64,000 nt of DNA from NCBI RefSeq assembly GCF_008274695.1, contig NZ_VTOU01000002.1:868001-932000 (forward strand), given 5' to 3'. The notes beneath the pieces were generated by a model that was not told the origin of the DNA, did no database searches, and saw only the letters and a program-made list of their open reading frames with translations. The position numbers and the translations under genes were made by a program. This stretch comes from Sphingomonas montanisoli. Its GTDB lineage: Bacteria; Pseudomonadota; Alphaproteobacteria; Sphingomonadales; Sphingomonadaceae. Positions 46,151-54,818 of this stretch are shown here, in pieces (the stretch's first letter is position 1; each line of letters begins with the position of its first letter).

Positions 46151-46312
46151 TCCTCCCCCGCCAGAGGGAGGTGTCAGCGTAGCTGACGGAGGGAGAGGAC
46201 GGCGAAGAACTTGAGGGTGGTCGTGTCCGCCCCCTCCGCCCCCTCCGCCCCCTCCGCCCCCTCCGCCCCCTCCGCCCCCTCCGCTGACACCTCCCCCTGG
46301 CGGGGGAGGATC
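46151..46312. repeat. Modular GC-rich inverted repeat, copy D, with an internal tandem array
   Basis: Outer arms TCCTCCCCCGCC and GGCGGGGGAGGA. The left half carries GTGTCAGCGTAGCTGACGG and the right half CGCTGACACC. Between them is a run of six perfect 9-base units CCCCTCCGC (46231-46284) with a partial unit before it. The array extends the right arm of this copy relative to the others. Confidence 0.85.
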
Positions 46313-46409
46313 AAATTGCAGAAAAATTCGCACCCCATGTCACACGGGCGTTCTCCATCCCGTCTTGTCTTCGAGCGCGCATGGTGCACGCTGTGCAAGG
46401 AGACGACCC

Positions 46410-46883
46410 ATGAAGCCCCGTATCGCAAATCCGATCGCCCTCGCCCCCGAACAGGTGAAGGCGATGATGGCGCTGGAAAGCAGCTTTGCCGCCACCGGCC
46501 TCGATCCGGTGCTGCTCGAACTGGTGCGGCTGCGCGTGTCGCAGATGAACCACTGCGCCTTCTGCATCAACATGCACACCGGCCTGCTGCGCAAGGATGG
46601 GCAGAGCGAGATGCGGCTCTACATGCTCAACGCCTGGCGTGAATCGTCGCTCTACACCCCGCGGGAACGCGCGGCGCTCGGCTGGGCCGAGACGTTGACC
46701 CGTCTGTCCGAAACCCACGCGCCCGACGCGGATTATGAAGACTTCGCGTTCGAGTTCAGCGAGGCCGAGCAGGTTCAGCTCACCTTCGCCATCGGCGCGA
46801 TCAACACCTGGAACCGGTTGCAGGTCGGCTTCCGCGTCGCGCACCCCGTGTCGGCCGAAGATCGCGCGCGTGTCGCGGCCTGA
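46410..46883 (+). CDS. Carboxymuconolactone decarboxylase / AhpD-like protein
   Basis: A 157-residue helical protein of the CMD/AhpD family. The redox-type motif is MNHCAFCINMHTGLLRKDG, with the CxxC and histidine of the peroxidase-like members. Family members act as peroxiredoxin partners or decarboxylases. AAGGAGA precedes the ATG at 46410. The gene runs into the sigma factor gene, whose GTG start lies inside its end. Genes for CMD, oxidoreductase or epimerase proteins are the known partners of ECF41 sigma factors, so this is the probable target gene. Confidence 0.93.
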   Translation: MKPRIANPIALAPEQVKAMMALESSFAATGLDPVLLELVRLRVSQMNHCAFCINMHTGLLRKDGQSEMRLYMLNAWRESSLYTPRERAALGWAETLTRLSETHAPDADYEDFAFEFSEAEQVQLTFAIGAINTWNRLQVGFRVAHPVSAEDRARVAA

Positions 46884-47754
46884 CGGCCACCTCGCGGCGT
46901 TCGAGGCGCAGCGGCCCCGGCTGCTGCGCCTCGCCTACCGCATGACCGGATCGCTCGCGGAGGCAGAGGATGTGGTGCAGGACGCCTGGATCCGCTGGGC
47001 GCGGGTCGAGGATACGGTGGACAGCCCCGCCGCCTACCTCACCCGTATCGCCACCCGCCTCTGCCTCGATCGTGCCGACAGCGCGCGGGCGCGGCGCGAG
47101 ACCTATTATGGCGCCTGGCTGCCCGATCCGCTCGTCGAAACGACGGAAATGGAAATCATGGCCGACGATATCACCCTGACCCTGATGCTGGCCCTGGAGC
47201 GTCTCTCCCCGCTCGAACGCGCGGCCTTCCTGCTCCACGACGTGTTCGACATGGAACTGGCGGATGTCGCGACCACGCTCGATCGCGATCCTGCCGCCGT
47301 CCGCCAGCTTGCGGTCCGCGCGCGCCGCCATGTCGAGGCTGCGCGCCCGCGCTTCAAGGTCGAGCGCGCCGATGCCGATCGCCTCGCCCGCGCCTTCTTC
47401 GCCGCCTCGCGCGATGGGGACACGGCCGCGCTCGCCTCACTGCTCGCGCAGGATGTGACGCTGACGTCCGATGGTGGTGGTAAGGTCATTGCCTTCCGCA
47501 ACGTCATCACCGGCATCGCCAAGGTCATGCGCCTGTTCGCAGGGTTGCGCCGCAAGTTCGAGGAACGGCCCGAAATCCTCGAATGGGTCACGATCGATGG
47601 TCTGCCCGGTTACGTCACCCGGGATCGGGGCGGCATATTCCAGACGACCGCGCTCGACATTCGCGACGGCCGGATCGCCGCGATCTACATGACGCGCAAT
47701 CCCGACAAGCTGGGTCATGTCGCGCAGGCAATCGGCTATTCGGCTGATATCTGA
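46870..47754 (+). CDS. ECF41-group RNA polymerase sigma factor with SnoaL-like C-terminal domain
   Basis: A 294-residue sigma factor. Sigma region 2 is AYRMTGSLAEAEDVVQDAWI, region 4 is RLSPLERAAFLLHDVFDMEL and VATTLDRDPAAVRQ. The linker WLPDP (83-87), DGGGK (201-205) and NPDKL near residue 277 are the three known ECF41 marks. In that group the SnoaL-like C-terminal domain acts in place of an anti-sigma factor. The GTG start at 46870 overlaps the CMD gene by 14 bases. No anti-sigma gene is adjacent, as expected for ECF41. The ligand of the C-terminal domain is unknown. Confidence 0.95.
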   Translation: MSRPDGHLAAFEAQRPRLLRLAYRMTGSLAEAEDVVQDAWIRWARVEDTVDSPAAYLTRIATRLCLDRADSARARRETYYGAWLPDPLVETTEMEIMADDITLTLMLALERLSPLERAAFLLHDVFDMELADVATTLDRDPAAVRQLAVRARRHVEAARPRFKVERADADRLARAFFAASRDGDTAALASLLAQDVTLTSDGGGKVIAFRNVITGIAKVMRLFAGLRRKFEERPEILEWVTIDGLPGYVTRDRGGIFQTTALDIRDGRIAAIYMTRNPDKLGHVAQAIGYSADI

Positions 47755-47763
47755 TCTTTAGGG

Positions 47764-47802
47764 GCAGGCCGAAATGGTCGCTGGCGACCACGATCGGCCT
47801 GC
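47764..47802 (+). terminator. Nested hairpin, probable terminator after the ECF41 gene
   Basis: Outer arms GCAGGCCGA and TCGGCCTGC, inner arms TGGTCGC and GCGACCA around TG. There is no T run after it, so it may be a processing site instead of an intrinsic terminator. Confidence 0.5.
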
Positions 47803-47817
47803 GCCAATCGAACGGAC

Positions 47818-48483
47818 ATGACATCCTGGTTCCGCCCCCTGATCGCCGGCGCTACGTTGGGCGATCGTGCCGTCGCCAGCGTGGGCGCGCTGCTGGGCAT
47901 CACGCTGACGATGCTGGTCTGCGCTTATTATCCCTTCGCGATGGCCGATCTGCCGCTGATCGTAGCGCCCATCGGCGCATCTGCCGTGCTTGCCTTCGCT
48001 GTGCCCGCCAGTCCGCTGGCACAGCCCTGGTCGGTGGTGGGCGGCAATATCGTCTCGACGCTGATCGGGATCGCCGCTTTCCGGCTCGTGCCCGAAGCGC
48101 ATGTTGCCGCCGGCGTCGCGGTGGGCGGGGCGATTCTGGCAATGTCGCTGCTGCGCTGCCTGCATCCGCCAGGGGGTGCTGCGGCACTGACCGCGGTCAT
48201 CGGCGGGCCGGCAATCCATGCGGCCGGCTGGAGCTTCGCCTTCGTGCCGGTGGGGATCAATTCGATCGCGCTCGCCGCGCTTGCGATCGCATTCCACCGC
48301 TGGTCGGGCCACAGCTATCCGCACCGCGCACTGCCGCCGGTGCCCGAACCGCTGGGGCTAAACCTCGCCGATATTGATCAGGCGTTGGCCGACATGCCTG
48401 ACAGCTTCGACATCGCGCGCGCCGATCTCGACGCGCTCCTCACCCGTGCGGAGCATCACGCGATCCAGCGCCGCACGCGTTAG
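47818..48483 (+). CDS. HPP family membrane protein
   Basis: A 221-residue protein with about four to five membrane segments over the first 150 residues. The family marks are PIGASAVLAFAVPASPLAQP and LHPPGGAAALTAVIGGP, the latter with the name-giving HPP. The C-terminal 60 residues are polar and cytoplasmic. HPP proteins in cyanobacteria and plants have been linked to nitrite transport across membranes, but most bacterial members are untested. The TAG stop shares bases with the convergent M48 gene stop (48480-48483). Confidence 0.9.
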   Translation: MTSWFRPLIAGATLGDRAVASVGALLGITLTMLVCAYYPFAMADLPLIVAPIGASAVLAFAVPASPLAQPWSVVGGNIVSTLIGIAAFRLVPEAHVAAGVAVGGAILAMSLLRCLHPPGGAAALTAVIGGPAIHAAGWSFAFVPVGINSIALAALAIAFHRWSGHSYPHRALPPVPEPLGLNLADIDQALADMPDSFDIARADLDALLTRAEHHAIQRRTR

Positions 48484-49907
48484 CGGACGACCAGCTTCAC
48501 CTTGTCGCCCGCCCGCAACGGCGCGTCCGGGCCCAGCCCGTTGATCGTCAGGAAACGATCGAGCTGATAATCGCCATAGGCCATCTGTTTGGAAAGGCTG
48601 GCGGCGGTATCGCCCGCCTTCACGGTCACCACCTTGATCCGCATCGGCCTGGCGGTGCGCGCCTCTTCCTCGCTCATCCGCTTCATGCTGTTGATGAGGG
48701 GTTCGAACGGGCCGATGCCGGCACCCGATCGCGTCAGCGTGACGAAGTGGAACGCCTTCCCGCCGCCGAAATCATAAGCGAACACGCCGACGTCGAGCAC
48801 GCCCGCATTGCTGTTCGCCTGGCCGAAACTGTACGCCATCGGCAGATCGCCGACCTTGGTCGTGCTGATCTGGCCATGGCCGACGCCATTTTGCGATAGC
48901 CCGCGAAACACGCTGTCGACATGCGCGGCCAGCGTCCCACCGGCCTTTCCGCCCGCGAAGATCGCCTGTCCGTTCGATCCGGCGATGGTCACGGCTGCGT
49001 CGCCATTGTTGACCGTGAAATTGAACGGCACCGCGAAGCTCAGCCGCTCGGTCGGCAGCTTGAAGACGCGCCCCTCCATATAGCCCTTGGCCGGGTCGTC
49101 GCCATAAACGAGGCCGTCGATCGCGGCGAGGAAGGCGGCGCGGTTGCGCTCGCCGCCCTGCCGGCCCGTCTCGCGCGCCTTGTTTTCGGCACGGGTGACG
49201 CGGTCGGCGGAGTTGGGGTGGGTGCTGGCCCAGGTCGGGATGCTATTGGTCTGCCCGGTCGTCTTGGCGGTCAGCGACTTGGTCGCGTCGAGTTGCGCCA
49301 GCATGTCGGCGGCGGCGGTGGGATCATAGCCGCCGCTCGCCAGATAGCGGACGCCCAGATCGTCGGCCTGATATTCCTGGCTGCGCGAGAAACCCTTGGT
49401 GATCAGGTCCGCGCCGACGCCTGCGCCGCGCCCGACCAGGCTGCCCAGCCCCGAATTGCCCGCGACGGCACCGGCAAGACCCGCAAGGACCGACGTGATC
49501 GTCGATGTGCGCTGGCGGCTCGCGGCGTGGCGGGCGGCGACATGGCCCACTTCGTGCCCCATCACCGATGCCAGTTCGGCCTCGTCGTTCATCAGCGCAA
49601 GCAGGCCGCGCGTGACATAGACATAGCCGCCCGGGATCGCGAATGCGTTCTCCACGGATGAATCGAGCAGCGTGACGGTGAAGTCGCGTTCGGAATTCGA
49701 AAGCCCCGACTGTACCGCGATCCTTCTGCCGACGCGCGCGACATAGTCGGCCGCCGGCCCCTTCATCGCGCCGCCATATTGGGCGACCAGTTCGGGATTG
49801 GCCTGCGCGCCGATCCTCTTGTCGCCCTCCGAAATCGACTGGGCGGAAAGCGGGGTCGCGACGAGTGCCGTCGTGGCCAGCGATAGTGCGAGGATCAGCG
49901 TCTTCAT
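48480..49907 (-). CDS. Exported M48-family metalloprotease with C-terminal LysM-like segment
   Basis: A 475-residue periplasmic protease. A Sec signal (MKTLILALSLATTALVATPL, SAQ) is followed by an M48 domain: the zinc motif is ASVMGHEVGHVAARHAASRQ with the third ligand Glu in SRSQEYQADDLGVRYLAS. Residues about 420-475 form a LysM-like domain (VTVKAGDTAASLSKQMAYGD) for peptidoglycan contact. The architecture matches bacterial BepA/YcaL-like outer membrane quality control proteases. The ATG at 49905-49907 follows repeat copy E. Confidence 0.93.
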   Translation of the reverse strand: MKTLILALSLATTALVATPLSAQSISEGDKRIGAQANPELVAQYGGAMKGPAADYVARVGRRIAVQSGLSNSERDFTVTLLDSSVENAFAIPGGYVYVTRGLLALMNDEAELASVMGHEVGHVAARHAASRQRTSTITSVLAGLAGAVAGNSGLGSLVGRGAGVGADLITKGFSRSQEYQADDLGVRYLASGGYDPTAAADMLAQLDATKSLTAKTTGQTNSIPTWASTHPNSADRVTRAENKARETGRQGGERNRAAFLAAIDGLVYGDDPAKGYMEGRVFKLPTERLSFAVPFNFTVNNGDAAVTIAGSNGQAIFAGGKAGGTLAAHVDSVFRGLSQNGVGHGQISTTKVGDLPMAYSFGQANSNAGVLDVGVFAYDFGGGKAFHFVTLTRSGAGIGPFEPLINSMKRMSEEEARTARPMRIKVVTVKAGDTAASLSKQMAYGDYQLDRFLTINGLGPDAPLRAGDKVKLVVR

Positions 49908-49936
49908 GGCGGCGAAATGATCATCTCGGCGTTCAG

Positions 49937-50057
49937 TTCCTCCCCGGCACGGGGAGGGGGACCGCGAAGCGGTGGAGGGGGCGGGAGGTCGAGTACAGCG
50001 TTTGCGGCGATCCCCCTCCGTCGCCTTCGGCGCCACCTCCCCGTCCCGGGGAGGATT
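49937..50057. repeat. Modular GC-rich inverted repeat, copy E
   Basis: Outer arms TTCCTCCCCGGCACGGGGA and CCCCGTCCCGGGGAGGATTT. Left module GACCGCGAAGCGGTGGAGGGG as in copy B, and right module CCCTCCGTCGCCTTCGGCGCCACC as in copy A. It is therefore a chimera of the two module types. It lies between accA and the M48 gene, both on the minus strand. Confidence 0.85.
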
Positions 50058-50064
50058 TCAGGGA

Positions 50065-51006
50065 TCAGCCGATCTTCAGGAACTTGTCCTGCCGACTGGC
50101 GCGGATCGATTTTGCCGACTGATTCTTGAAGCTGGCGAGTTCTTCGTCGATCGCCTTGCCGAGCGCCTCAATCGCCGCCGCCGGATCGCGATGCGCGCCG
50201 CCGACCGGTTCGGGCACGATGCGGTCGACGACGCCCAGGCCCTTCAGGTCCGACGCTGTCACCTTCATCGCCTCGGCCGCTTCGGGCGCCTTGTCGCCGG
50301 TGCGCCACAGGATCGACGCGCAGCCTTCGGGCGAGATGACCGAATAGACGGCATGTTCGAACATCAGCACGCGGTTGGCCGCCGCGATGGCAATCGCGCC
50401 GCCCGATCCGCCTTCGCCGACCACCGCCGCGATCATCGGCACGCCCAGCGCCAGGCATTGCTCGGTCGATCGCGCGATGGCTTCCGCCTGGCCGCGCTCT
50501 TCGGCCTGGATGCCGGGGAAGGCGCCCGACGTGTCGACCAGGCTGACGACCGGCAGGCCGAAGCGGTCGGCCAGCTGCATCAGGCGGATCGCCTTGCGAT
50601 AGCCCTCGGGCTTGGCCATGCCGAAATTGTGGCGGATGCGCGATGCGGTGTCGTCACCCTTTTCATGGCCGATCACCATCACGCGCCGGCCGTTGATCCG
50701 GCCGAAGCCGCCCAGGATCGCCTGATCGTCGGCAAAGGCACGGTCGCCGGCCAGCGGCATGAAATCGGTCACGAAGCCCGCGACATAATGTTTGAAGTGC
50801 GGGCGCTCGGGATGCCGCGCGACCTGCGTCTTCTGCCACGGGCTCAGCTTGGTGTAGGTGTCGCGCAACAGCTTGTCGGACTTCGCCTCAAGCTTCGCGA
50901 TCTCCGCGCCGATATCGATGTCGCCGGCATCGGCGGTGTCGCGCAGCTCGGCGATCTTCGCCTGCAGCTCCGCGATCGGCTTCTCGAATTCCAGATAGAC
51001 TGCCAT
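50065..51006 (-). CDS. accA: Acetyl-CoA carboxylase carboxyltransferase subunit alpha
   Basis: AccA, 313 residues, forms with AccD the carboxyltransferase that makes malonyl-CoA, the first step of fatty acid synthesis. Landmarks are [60 protein letters not shown] and [19 protein letters not shown], the biotin and oxyanion loops. The length and ends are typical. Repeat copy E follows the stop by 7 bases. Confidence 0.97.
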   Translation of the reverse strand: MAVYLEFEKPIAELQAKIAELRDTADAGDIDIGAEIAKLEAKSDKLLRDTYTKLSPWQKTQVARHPERPHFKHYVAGFVTDFMPLAGDRAFADDQAILGGFGRINGRRVMVIGHEKGDDTASRIRHNFGMAKPEGYRKAIRLMQLADRFGLPVVSLVDTSGAFPGIQAEERGQAEAIARSTEQCLALGVPMIAAVVGEGGSGGAIAIAAANRVLMFEHAVYSVISPEGCASILWRTGDKAPEAAEAMKVTASDLKGLGVVDRIVPEPVGGAHRDPAAAIEALGKAIDEELASFKNQSAKSIRASRQDKFLKIG

Positions 51007-51053
51007 CGCGCCCGGTTAAGCCGCCGGGCGCGCGGCGTCAACGAAAGGGGGGA

Positions 51054-51317
51054 TTAATCCCCATCCTTCTTGACGATTCCATAATGGGTCGGGTCGAGCT
51101 GCAGGTCGTAGGTCTTGCCCTCGATCGTGCGGGCGTCGTCGACCTTCCAGATCGGTCCGTCCTCGTCGAACTCGATCTTGTTCCAGCTCTTGAACCCCGC
51201 CTCGGTCAGCTTCGCGGCGATCGCAGCCGCCTCCTCCCGGCTCGGCCCGCGATCGGCGAGGGCAGGGCCGGCGACGGCCGCCGCGATCAGGGCGGCGGGA
51301 ATAAGCATACGCACCAT
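51054..51317 (-). CDS. Small exported PepSY-domain protein
   Basis: An 87-residue secreted protein. A Sec signal (MVRMLIPAALIAAAVAGPAL, ALA before DRG) precedes a PepSY-like domain: LTEAGFKSWNKIEFDEDGPI and WKVDDARTIEGKTYDLQLDP. PepSY domains often inhibit proteases or sense metals; a role is not proven here. AAGGAG lies before the ATG. It is monocistronic, between accA and xerD. Confidence 0.85.
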   Translation of the reverse strand: MVRMLIPAALIAAAVAGPALADRGPSREEAAAIAAKLTEAGFKSWNKIEFDEDGPIWKVDDARTIEGKTYDLQLDPTHYGIVKKDGD

Positions 51318-51378
51318 CGAACGACACTCCTTCTCGGTCCGATAGGCGTGAAAATGTCCGGGCGGATGGGCAGTTCCC

Positions 51379-52260
51379 TTATTTGTCCATCAACGGGTGT
51401 CGCGCATTGACCAGTTCGACGAGTCGGCTGCTGTCGACATGGGTGTAGATTTCTGTCGTCGCGATGTCGGCGTGGCCTAGCATCGTCTGTAGCGCGCGCA
51501 GGTCGGCGCCGCCTTCGAGCAGGTGGGTCGCGAAGGCGTGGCGCAGCACGTGGGGGCTGATCCGCTGCGGCGGGATGCCCGCTTCGGCCGCCAGTTCGCG
51601 CACCAGCTGAAACAGGCGGACGCGGCTCAGGTGGCTGTGCCCGGACGGGAAGAGGAAAGGCTGATCGGCGGGCACATGCACCCTCCATTCGGCGACAGCG
51701 GCGCGTGCGCGGTCCGAGATCGGCACGAGCCGCTCGCGCCCGCCCTTGCCGCGCAGGATCAGGAAGGGCTGATCGCTGCGCAGCGCCTGTCGGGGGAGGG
51801 AGACGAGTTCGGTCGCGCGAAGCCCTGAACCGTATAGCAGCTCGACCAGCGCGATCAGGCGTAAAGTCAGTGGATCGGCGTGCCGTGCCTCGCGTCGTTC
51901 CTCTAGCGCGGCGAAGAGCCTGGCGATGTCTTCATGCCCCAACGTCCGGGGCAGCGCGCGGCGGGTTGCGGGGCGGGGGAGGGCGTCGGACGGGTCGTCG
52001 GGCCGATCGCCTTCGTCCTGCAGAAAGGCGAAGAAGCGCCGCAGCACCGACGCCTTGCGCGCGACCGAGGAATTGGCAAGCGGCATCCACTCGGTCGCGA
52101 GCCTTTGGATTGCGGCTTCGTCGGCGTGCGACAGATCGCCGCCCAGAAAGGCCGACGCACCGCGCAGGTCGGTGCCATAGGCCAGCACGGTGTTCTTCGC
52201 CGCACCGCCTTCGACCGCCAGCATTTCGAGGAACCGACGAATGGCGTCGGTATCGCTCAT
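51379..52260 (-). CDS. xerD: Tyrosine recombinase XerD
   Basis: XerD, 293 residues, resolves chromosome dimers at dif together with XerC. All catalytic residues are visible: Arg in GSGLRATELVSL, Lys in GKGGRERLVP, HVLRHAFATHLLEGG with His and Arg, LGHADIATTEIYTH with His and the nucleophile Tyr. The N-terminal SAM-like domain is RRFLEMLAVEGGAAKNTVLA. The ATG at 52258-52260 overlaps the stop of the upstream gene by 4 bases. Confidence 0.95.
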   Translation of the reverse strand: MSDTDAIRRFLEMLAVEGGAAKNTVLAYGTDLRGASAFLGGDLSHADEAAIQRLATEWMPLANSSVARKASVLRRFFAFLQDEGDRPDDPSDALPRPATRRALPRTLGHEDIARLFAALEERREARHADPLTLRLIALVELLYGSGLRATELVSLPRQALRSDQPFLILRGKGGRERLVPISDRARAAVAEWRVHVPADQPFLFPSGHSHLSRVRLFQLVRELAAEAGIPPQRISPHVLRHAFATHLLEGGADLRALQTMLGHADIATTEIYTHVDSSRLVELVNARHPLMDK

Positions 52261-54050
52261 AGGCGCGTCATCGCCTCCGCGGCGATCATGCGCGCCTCGC
52301 CGTCGAGGCCGACTTCGCGCAGCGACCGGAGCATCGTGTAGAACAAGGCGGGCGAGACAGATCGCCACTCCATCCGCTGCATCCCCATCGCGACGAGCAG
52401 GGCGACCGTCCCCGGCTGGCGATCGAAGGCCGCACGGCGGATCAGCTGCGCCCAGTTCGATGTCAGGTCGAACGTCACGCCGTGATCGGAAAACAGCTTG
52501 GGTGCATCCTCGCCGCCCAGCCGGCCGAGGCCCGCCAGCGCCGCGATCAGCATCTTTGCCTTGTGAGGATCGCTTCCCTCGATCCGGGCGGCATAGGCAT
52601 CGACACGCGCCACGCGGGTATCGACGACCGGTTCGGGCGAACCGGTCGCCAGGATCGCCCACGCGGTATCGGCCTTCTCGTCGGACATGCCCGCCACGAC
52701 CGGCGCCCAGCGCGCCGCGCGGCGATCGAGCCCCGCCGTCATCATCGCGCCGACCAGATCGCTGACGTCACCCGCGAAATCCTCACTCGGCGTGACGCTG
52801 GCGGCGGCGCGGGCGGTGAGGATCAGTTGCGGGAAGCGATCGTGCGCCGCACCCTCTTCCTTGCCCTCGCCCTTCCAGAACCAGCGCATCGCGGCGACGC
52901 GCGCACCGTCGTCGTCGCCGACATAGCAGGCGCGCAGGCGGCCGCCCTTGCTGTCGGCGGTCAGTTCCTCGCCATCGTCGGCGAGCTGGCCGTAGAGGTC
53001 GACCAAAGCGGCGTTCGAAAAGACACCCAGGCGCGCCGCGATCAGGGCTGCATCGATCCGGTCGGCGGCGGGCAGCATCGGATTGCGTGCCTGCCATGCG
53101 GCGACCTGCGGGCCGACGGTCGCCATCAGATCGGACGGCACCGTCACGCCCAACGCGCTCGCCATACCGAAGCGCCAGCTGGTGAGCTGGTTTACCCCGG
53201 TCCATTCGATGTTGACCGAACGCGCGCCCGATCCGTTCACGCCCAGCACCTTTTCGGCGAGCTGAACGTCGATACCGCGCGGGTCGCTGGTGCGCCGGCG
53301 CGCCTGATCCATCAGCACGTCGGCGATCGCGCCGTCGCCCGAAAGGCCCGCGCAGATCGCGCGCGCCATCGGCCAGATCGTTTCCTTGGACCTGAGCGCG
53401 CCGCCGTCGGCCAGCGGGCAGAGGCCGGCGGGGTCGGCGGTCGCGAGCGCAGTCTGCGCGGCCACCGCATACATCTTGGCATTGTAGCGATCGACGTCGA
53501 CGGCCTGGACCATCATCCGCGCGCCATCGGCCTCGCCCATGCGAAGCAGCAGCCACGCGCGCTCGGCGATCCAGTCGGCCGGGTCAATTCCGGCGGGCGT
53601 TTCCACGCGCGAGATCAAGGCGCGCCGCACCGTGATCGAGGCCCAGCGCGAGGCGAGCGGCATATCGAGGCGGCGCATGATGCCCGCCAGATATTTGCCG
53701 TTCGCAGTCCCGAACGTGTCCGGCCCGAGCCCGGCGATCACGCCGACCCGGTTGGTGGAGCGGCGCGCGCTCGGCGGCAGTTCCAGCGCCTCCGCCACCG
53801 GTGTCGGCGCGGGCGCGAACAGCGCCGGATCGAGCGCGAGAACCGGCGCAGGCGTAGCTGCTCCCGGCGCTGCAGGCGCGGGTTGACCGGGGGTAGGCGC
53901 GGTCGGCTGCACGGGACGTGGCGCCGGCGCCTCGCCGAATCCGGGCGGCAGCAGCGATTCGGGCGCGCCCTGCGCAAAGACAGGCGCGAGGCTGGCGATC
54001 CCCGCGGCGAGCGCGAGCGCCCCGCCGCCCGCCAACCAGAGCTTGCGCAT
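52257..54050 (-). CDS. Exported protein of unknown function, 597 residues
   Basis: I do not recognise a family. It has a signal peptide (MRKLWLAGGGALALAAGIAS, ending FAQ), then a proline- and alanine-rich linker of about 70 residues (APAPRPVQPTAPTPGQPAPA) and a long, mostly helical region from about residue 95 with repeated short helices suggesting tetratricopeptide-like or Sel1-like packing (for instance DWIAERAWLLLRMGEADGAR and FSNAALVDLYGQLADDGEEL). It ends LDGEARMIAAEAMTRL. Its start is 4 bases after a 45-residue membrane protein gene and its stop overlaps the xerD start, so the three are an operon. A periplasmic role is likely. Confidence 0.85.
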   Translation of the reverse strand: MRKLWLAGGGALALAAGIASLAPVFAQGAPESLLPPGFGEAPAPRPVQPTAPTPGQPAPAAPGAATPAPVLALDPALFAPAPTPVAEALELPPSARRSTNRVGVIAGLGPDTFGTANGKYLAGIMRRLDMPLASRWASITVRRALISRVETPAGIDPADWIAERAWLLLRMGEADGARMMVQAVDVDRYNAKMYAVAAQTALATADPAGLCPLADGGALRSKETIWPMARAICAGLSGDGAIADVLMDQARRRTSDPRGIDVQLAEKVLGVNGSGARSVNIEWTGVNQLTSWRFGMASALGVTVPSDLMATVGPQVAAWQARNPMLPAADRIDAALIAARLGVFSNAALVDLYGQLADDGEELTADSKGGRLRACYVGDDDGARVAAMRWFWKGEGKEEGAAHDRFPQLILTARAAASVTPSEDFAGDVSDLVGAMMTAGLDRRAARWAPVVAGMSDEKADTAWAILATGSPEPVVDTRVARVDAYAARIEGSDPHKAKMLIAALAGLGRLGGEDAPKLFSDHGVTFDLTSNWAQLIRRAAFDRQPGTVALLVAMGMQRMEWRSVSPALFYTMLRSLREVGLDGEARMIAAEAMTRL

Positions 54051-54054
54051 CGGC

Positions 54055-54192
54055 TTATTGCGCTCCGCTCTCGTTCAGCATCGGCTTTTCGACAGTCGTC
54101 AGCGGGCGATCCTCATGCTTGAAACCGAGCGCGAGGAGCCCCACGACGATCAGCAGGACGACGACCAGGGCGATGACGGCGGCACGGGACAT
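54055..54192 (-). CDS. Small single-span membrane protein, 45 residues
   Basis: MSRAAVIALVVVLLIVVGLL followed by ALGFKHEDRPLTTVEKPMLN. One membrane helix spans residues 4-23 with a polar C-terminal tail. GAGGTATCC precedes the ATG. It lies 4 bases upstream of the 597-residue exported protein gene on the same strand and is divergent from aroK. No known family is recognised; it could anchor or accompany its downstream partner. Confidence 0.7.
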   Translation of the reverse strand: MSRAAVIALVVVLLIVVGLLALGFKHEDRPLTTVEKPMLNESGAQ

Positions 54193-54254
54193 TGGATACC
54201 TCGGAAAACGGGGCGATGCTTGCAACGATCGCGCTTTTGCCCGAGGGGACCCCC

Positions 54255-54818
54255 ATGTGTATAGCCCTCGACGACATGGCCCAGAACAGCACACCGCCGA
54301 TGCCCGTTTTTGATCGGCCTCTGGTGCTGATCGGTCTGATGGGGACGGGCAAATCGACGGTCGGCAAGCGGCTGGCGGCGCGGCTCCACCTCCCGTTCGT
54401 CGACGCCGACCATGAGATCGAGCGCGCGGCGGGCCTTTCGATTCCCGAAATTTTCGAACGTTTCGGCGAAAAGGAATTTCGTGACGGCGAACGGCGCGTG
54501 ATCGCGCGGCTGATCGACGGGCGGCCCAAGGTGATCGCGACCGGCGGCGGCGCCTTCATGCAGGAAGAGACCCGCTCCCTGATCCTCGAGCGCGCGACCG
54601 CGATCTGGCTCGACGCCGATCTCGACGTGCTGGTCGATCGGGTGAAGCGCCGCGACGGCAGCCGTCCGCTCCTCAAGAACCGCGATCCGCGCGAGGCACT
54701 CGCCGAGCTCGCGGCGATCCGTAATCCCTTCTACGCGCTGGCACCGATCCACGTCCGCAGCCAGCCTTTGCCGCACGAGGCGACCGTCGAAAGCATCCTG
54801 AAGGCACTCGCCGCATGA
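54255..54818 (+). CDS. aroK: Shikimate kinase AroK
   Basis: AroK phosphorylates shikimate at the 3-hydroxyl in the aromatic pathway. The ATP loop is LIGLMGTGKSTVGKRLAARL, followed by DADHEIERAAG (shikimate and Mg site), FGEKEFRDGERRVIARLIDG and IATGGGAF. Length about 187 residues from the ATG at 54255 with GAGGGG before it; an ATG at 54276 is also possible. The stop overlaps the aroB start by 4 bases. Confidence 0.95.
   Translation: MCIALDDMAQNSTPPMPVFDRPLVLIGLMGTGKSTVGKRLAARLHLPFVDADHEIERAAGLSIPEIFERFGEKEFRDGERRVIARLIDGRPKVIATGGGAFMQEETRSLILERATAIWLDADLDVLVDRVKRRDGSRPLLKNRDPREALAELAAIRNPFYALAPIHVRSQPLPHEATVESILKALAA

Noticed and set aside
46226-46284. CRISPR-like tandem units
   Set aside because: Units are 9 bases with no spacers between them; it is a simple tandem repeat.
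45827-46333. Minus-strand open frame with a long glycine run
   Set aside because: The glycines and the alternating EGA pattern come from translating the repeat element; no coding signal remains outside it.
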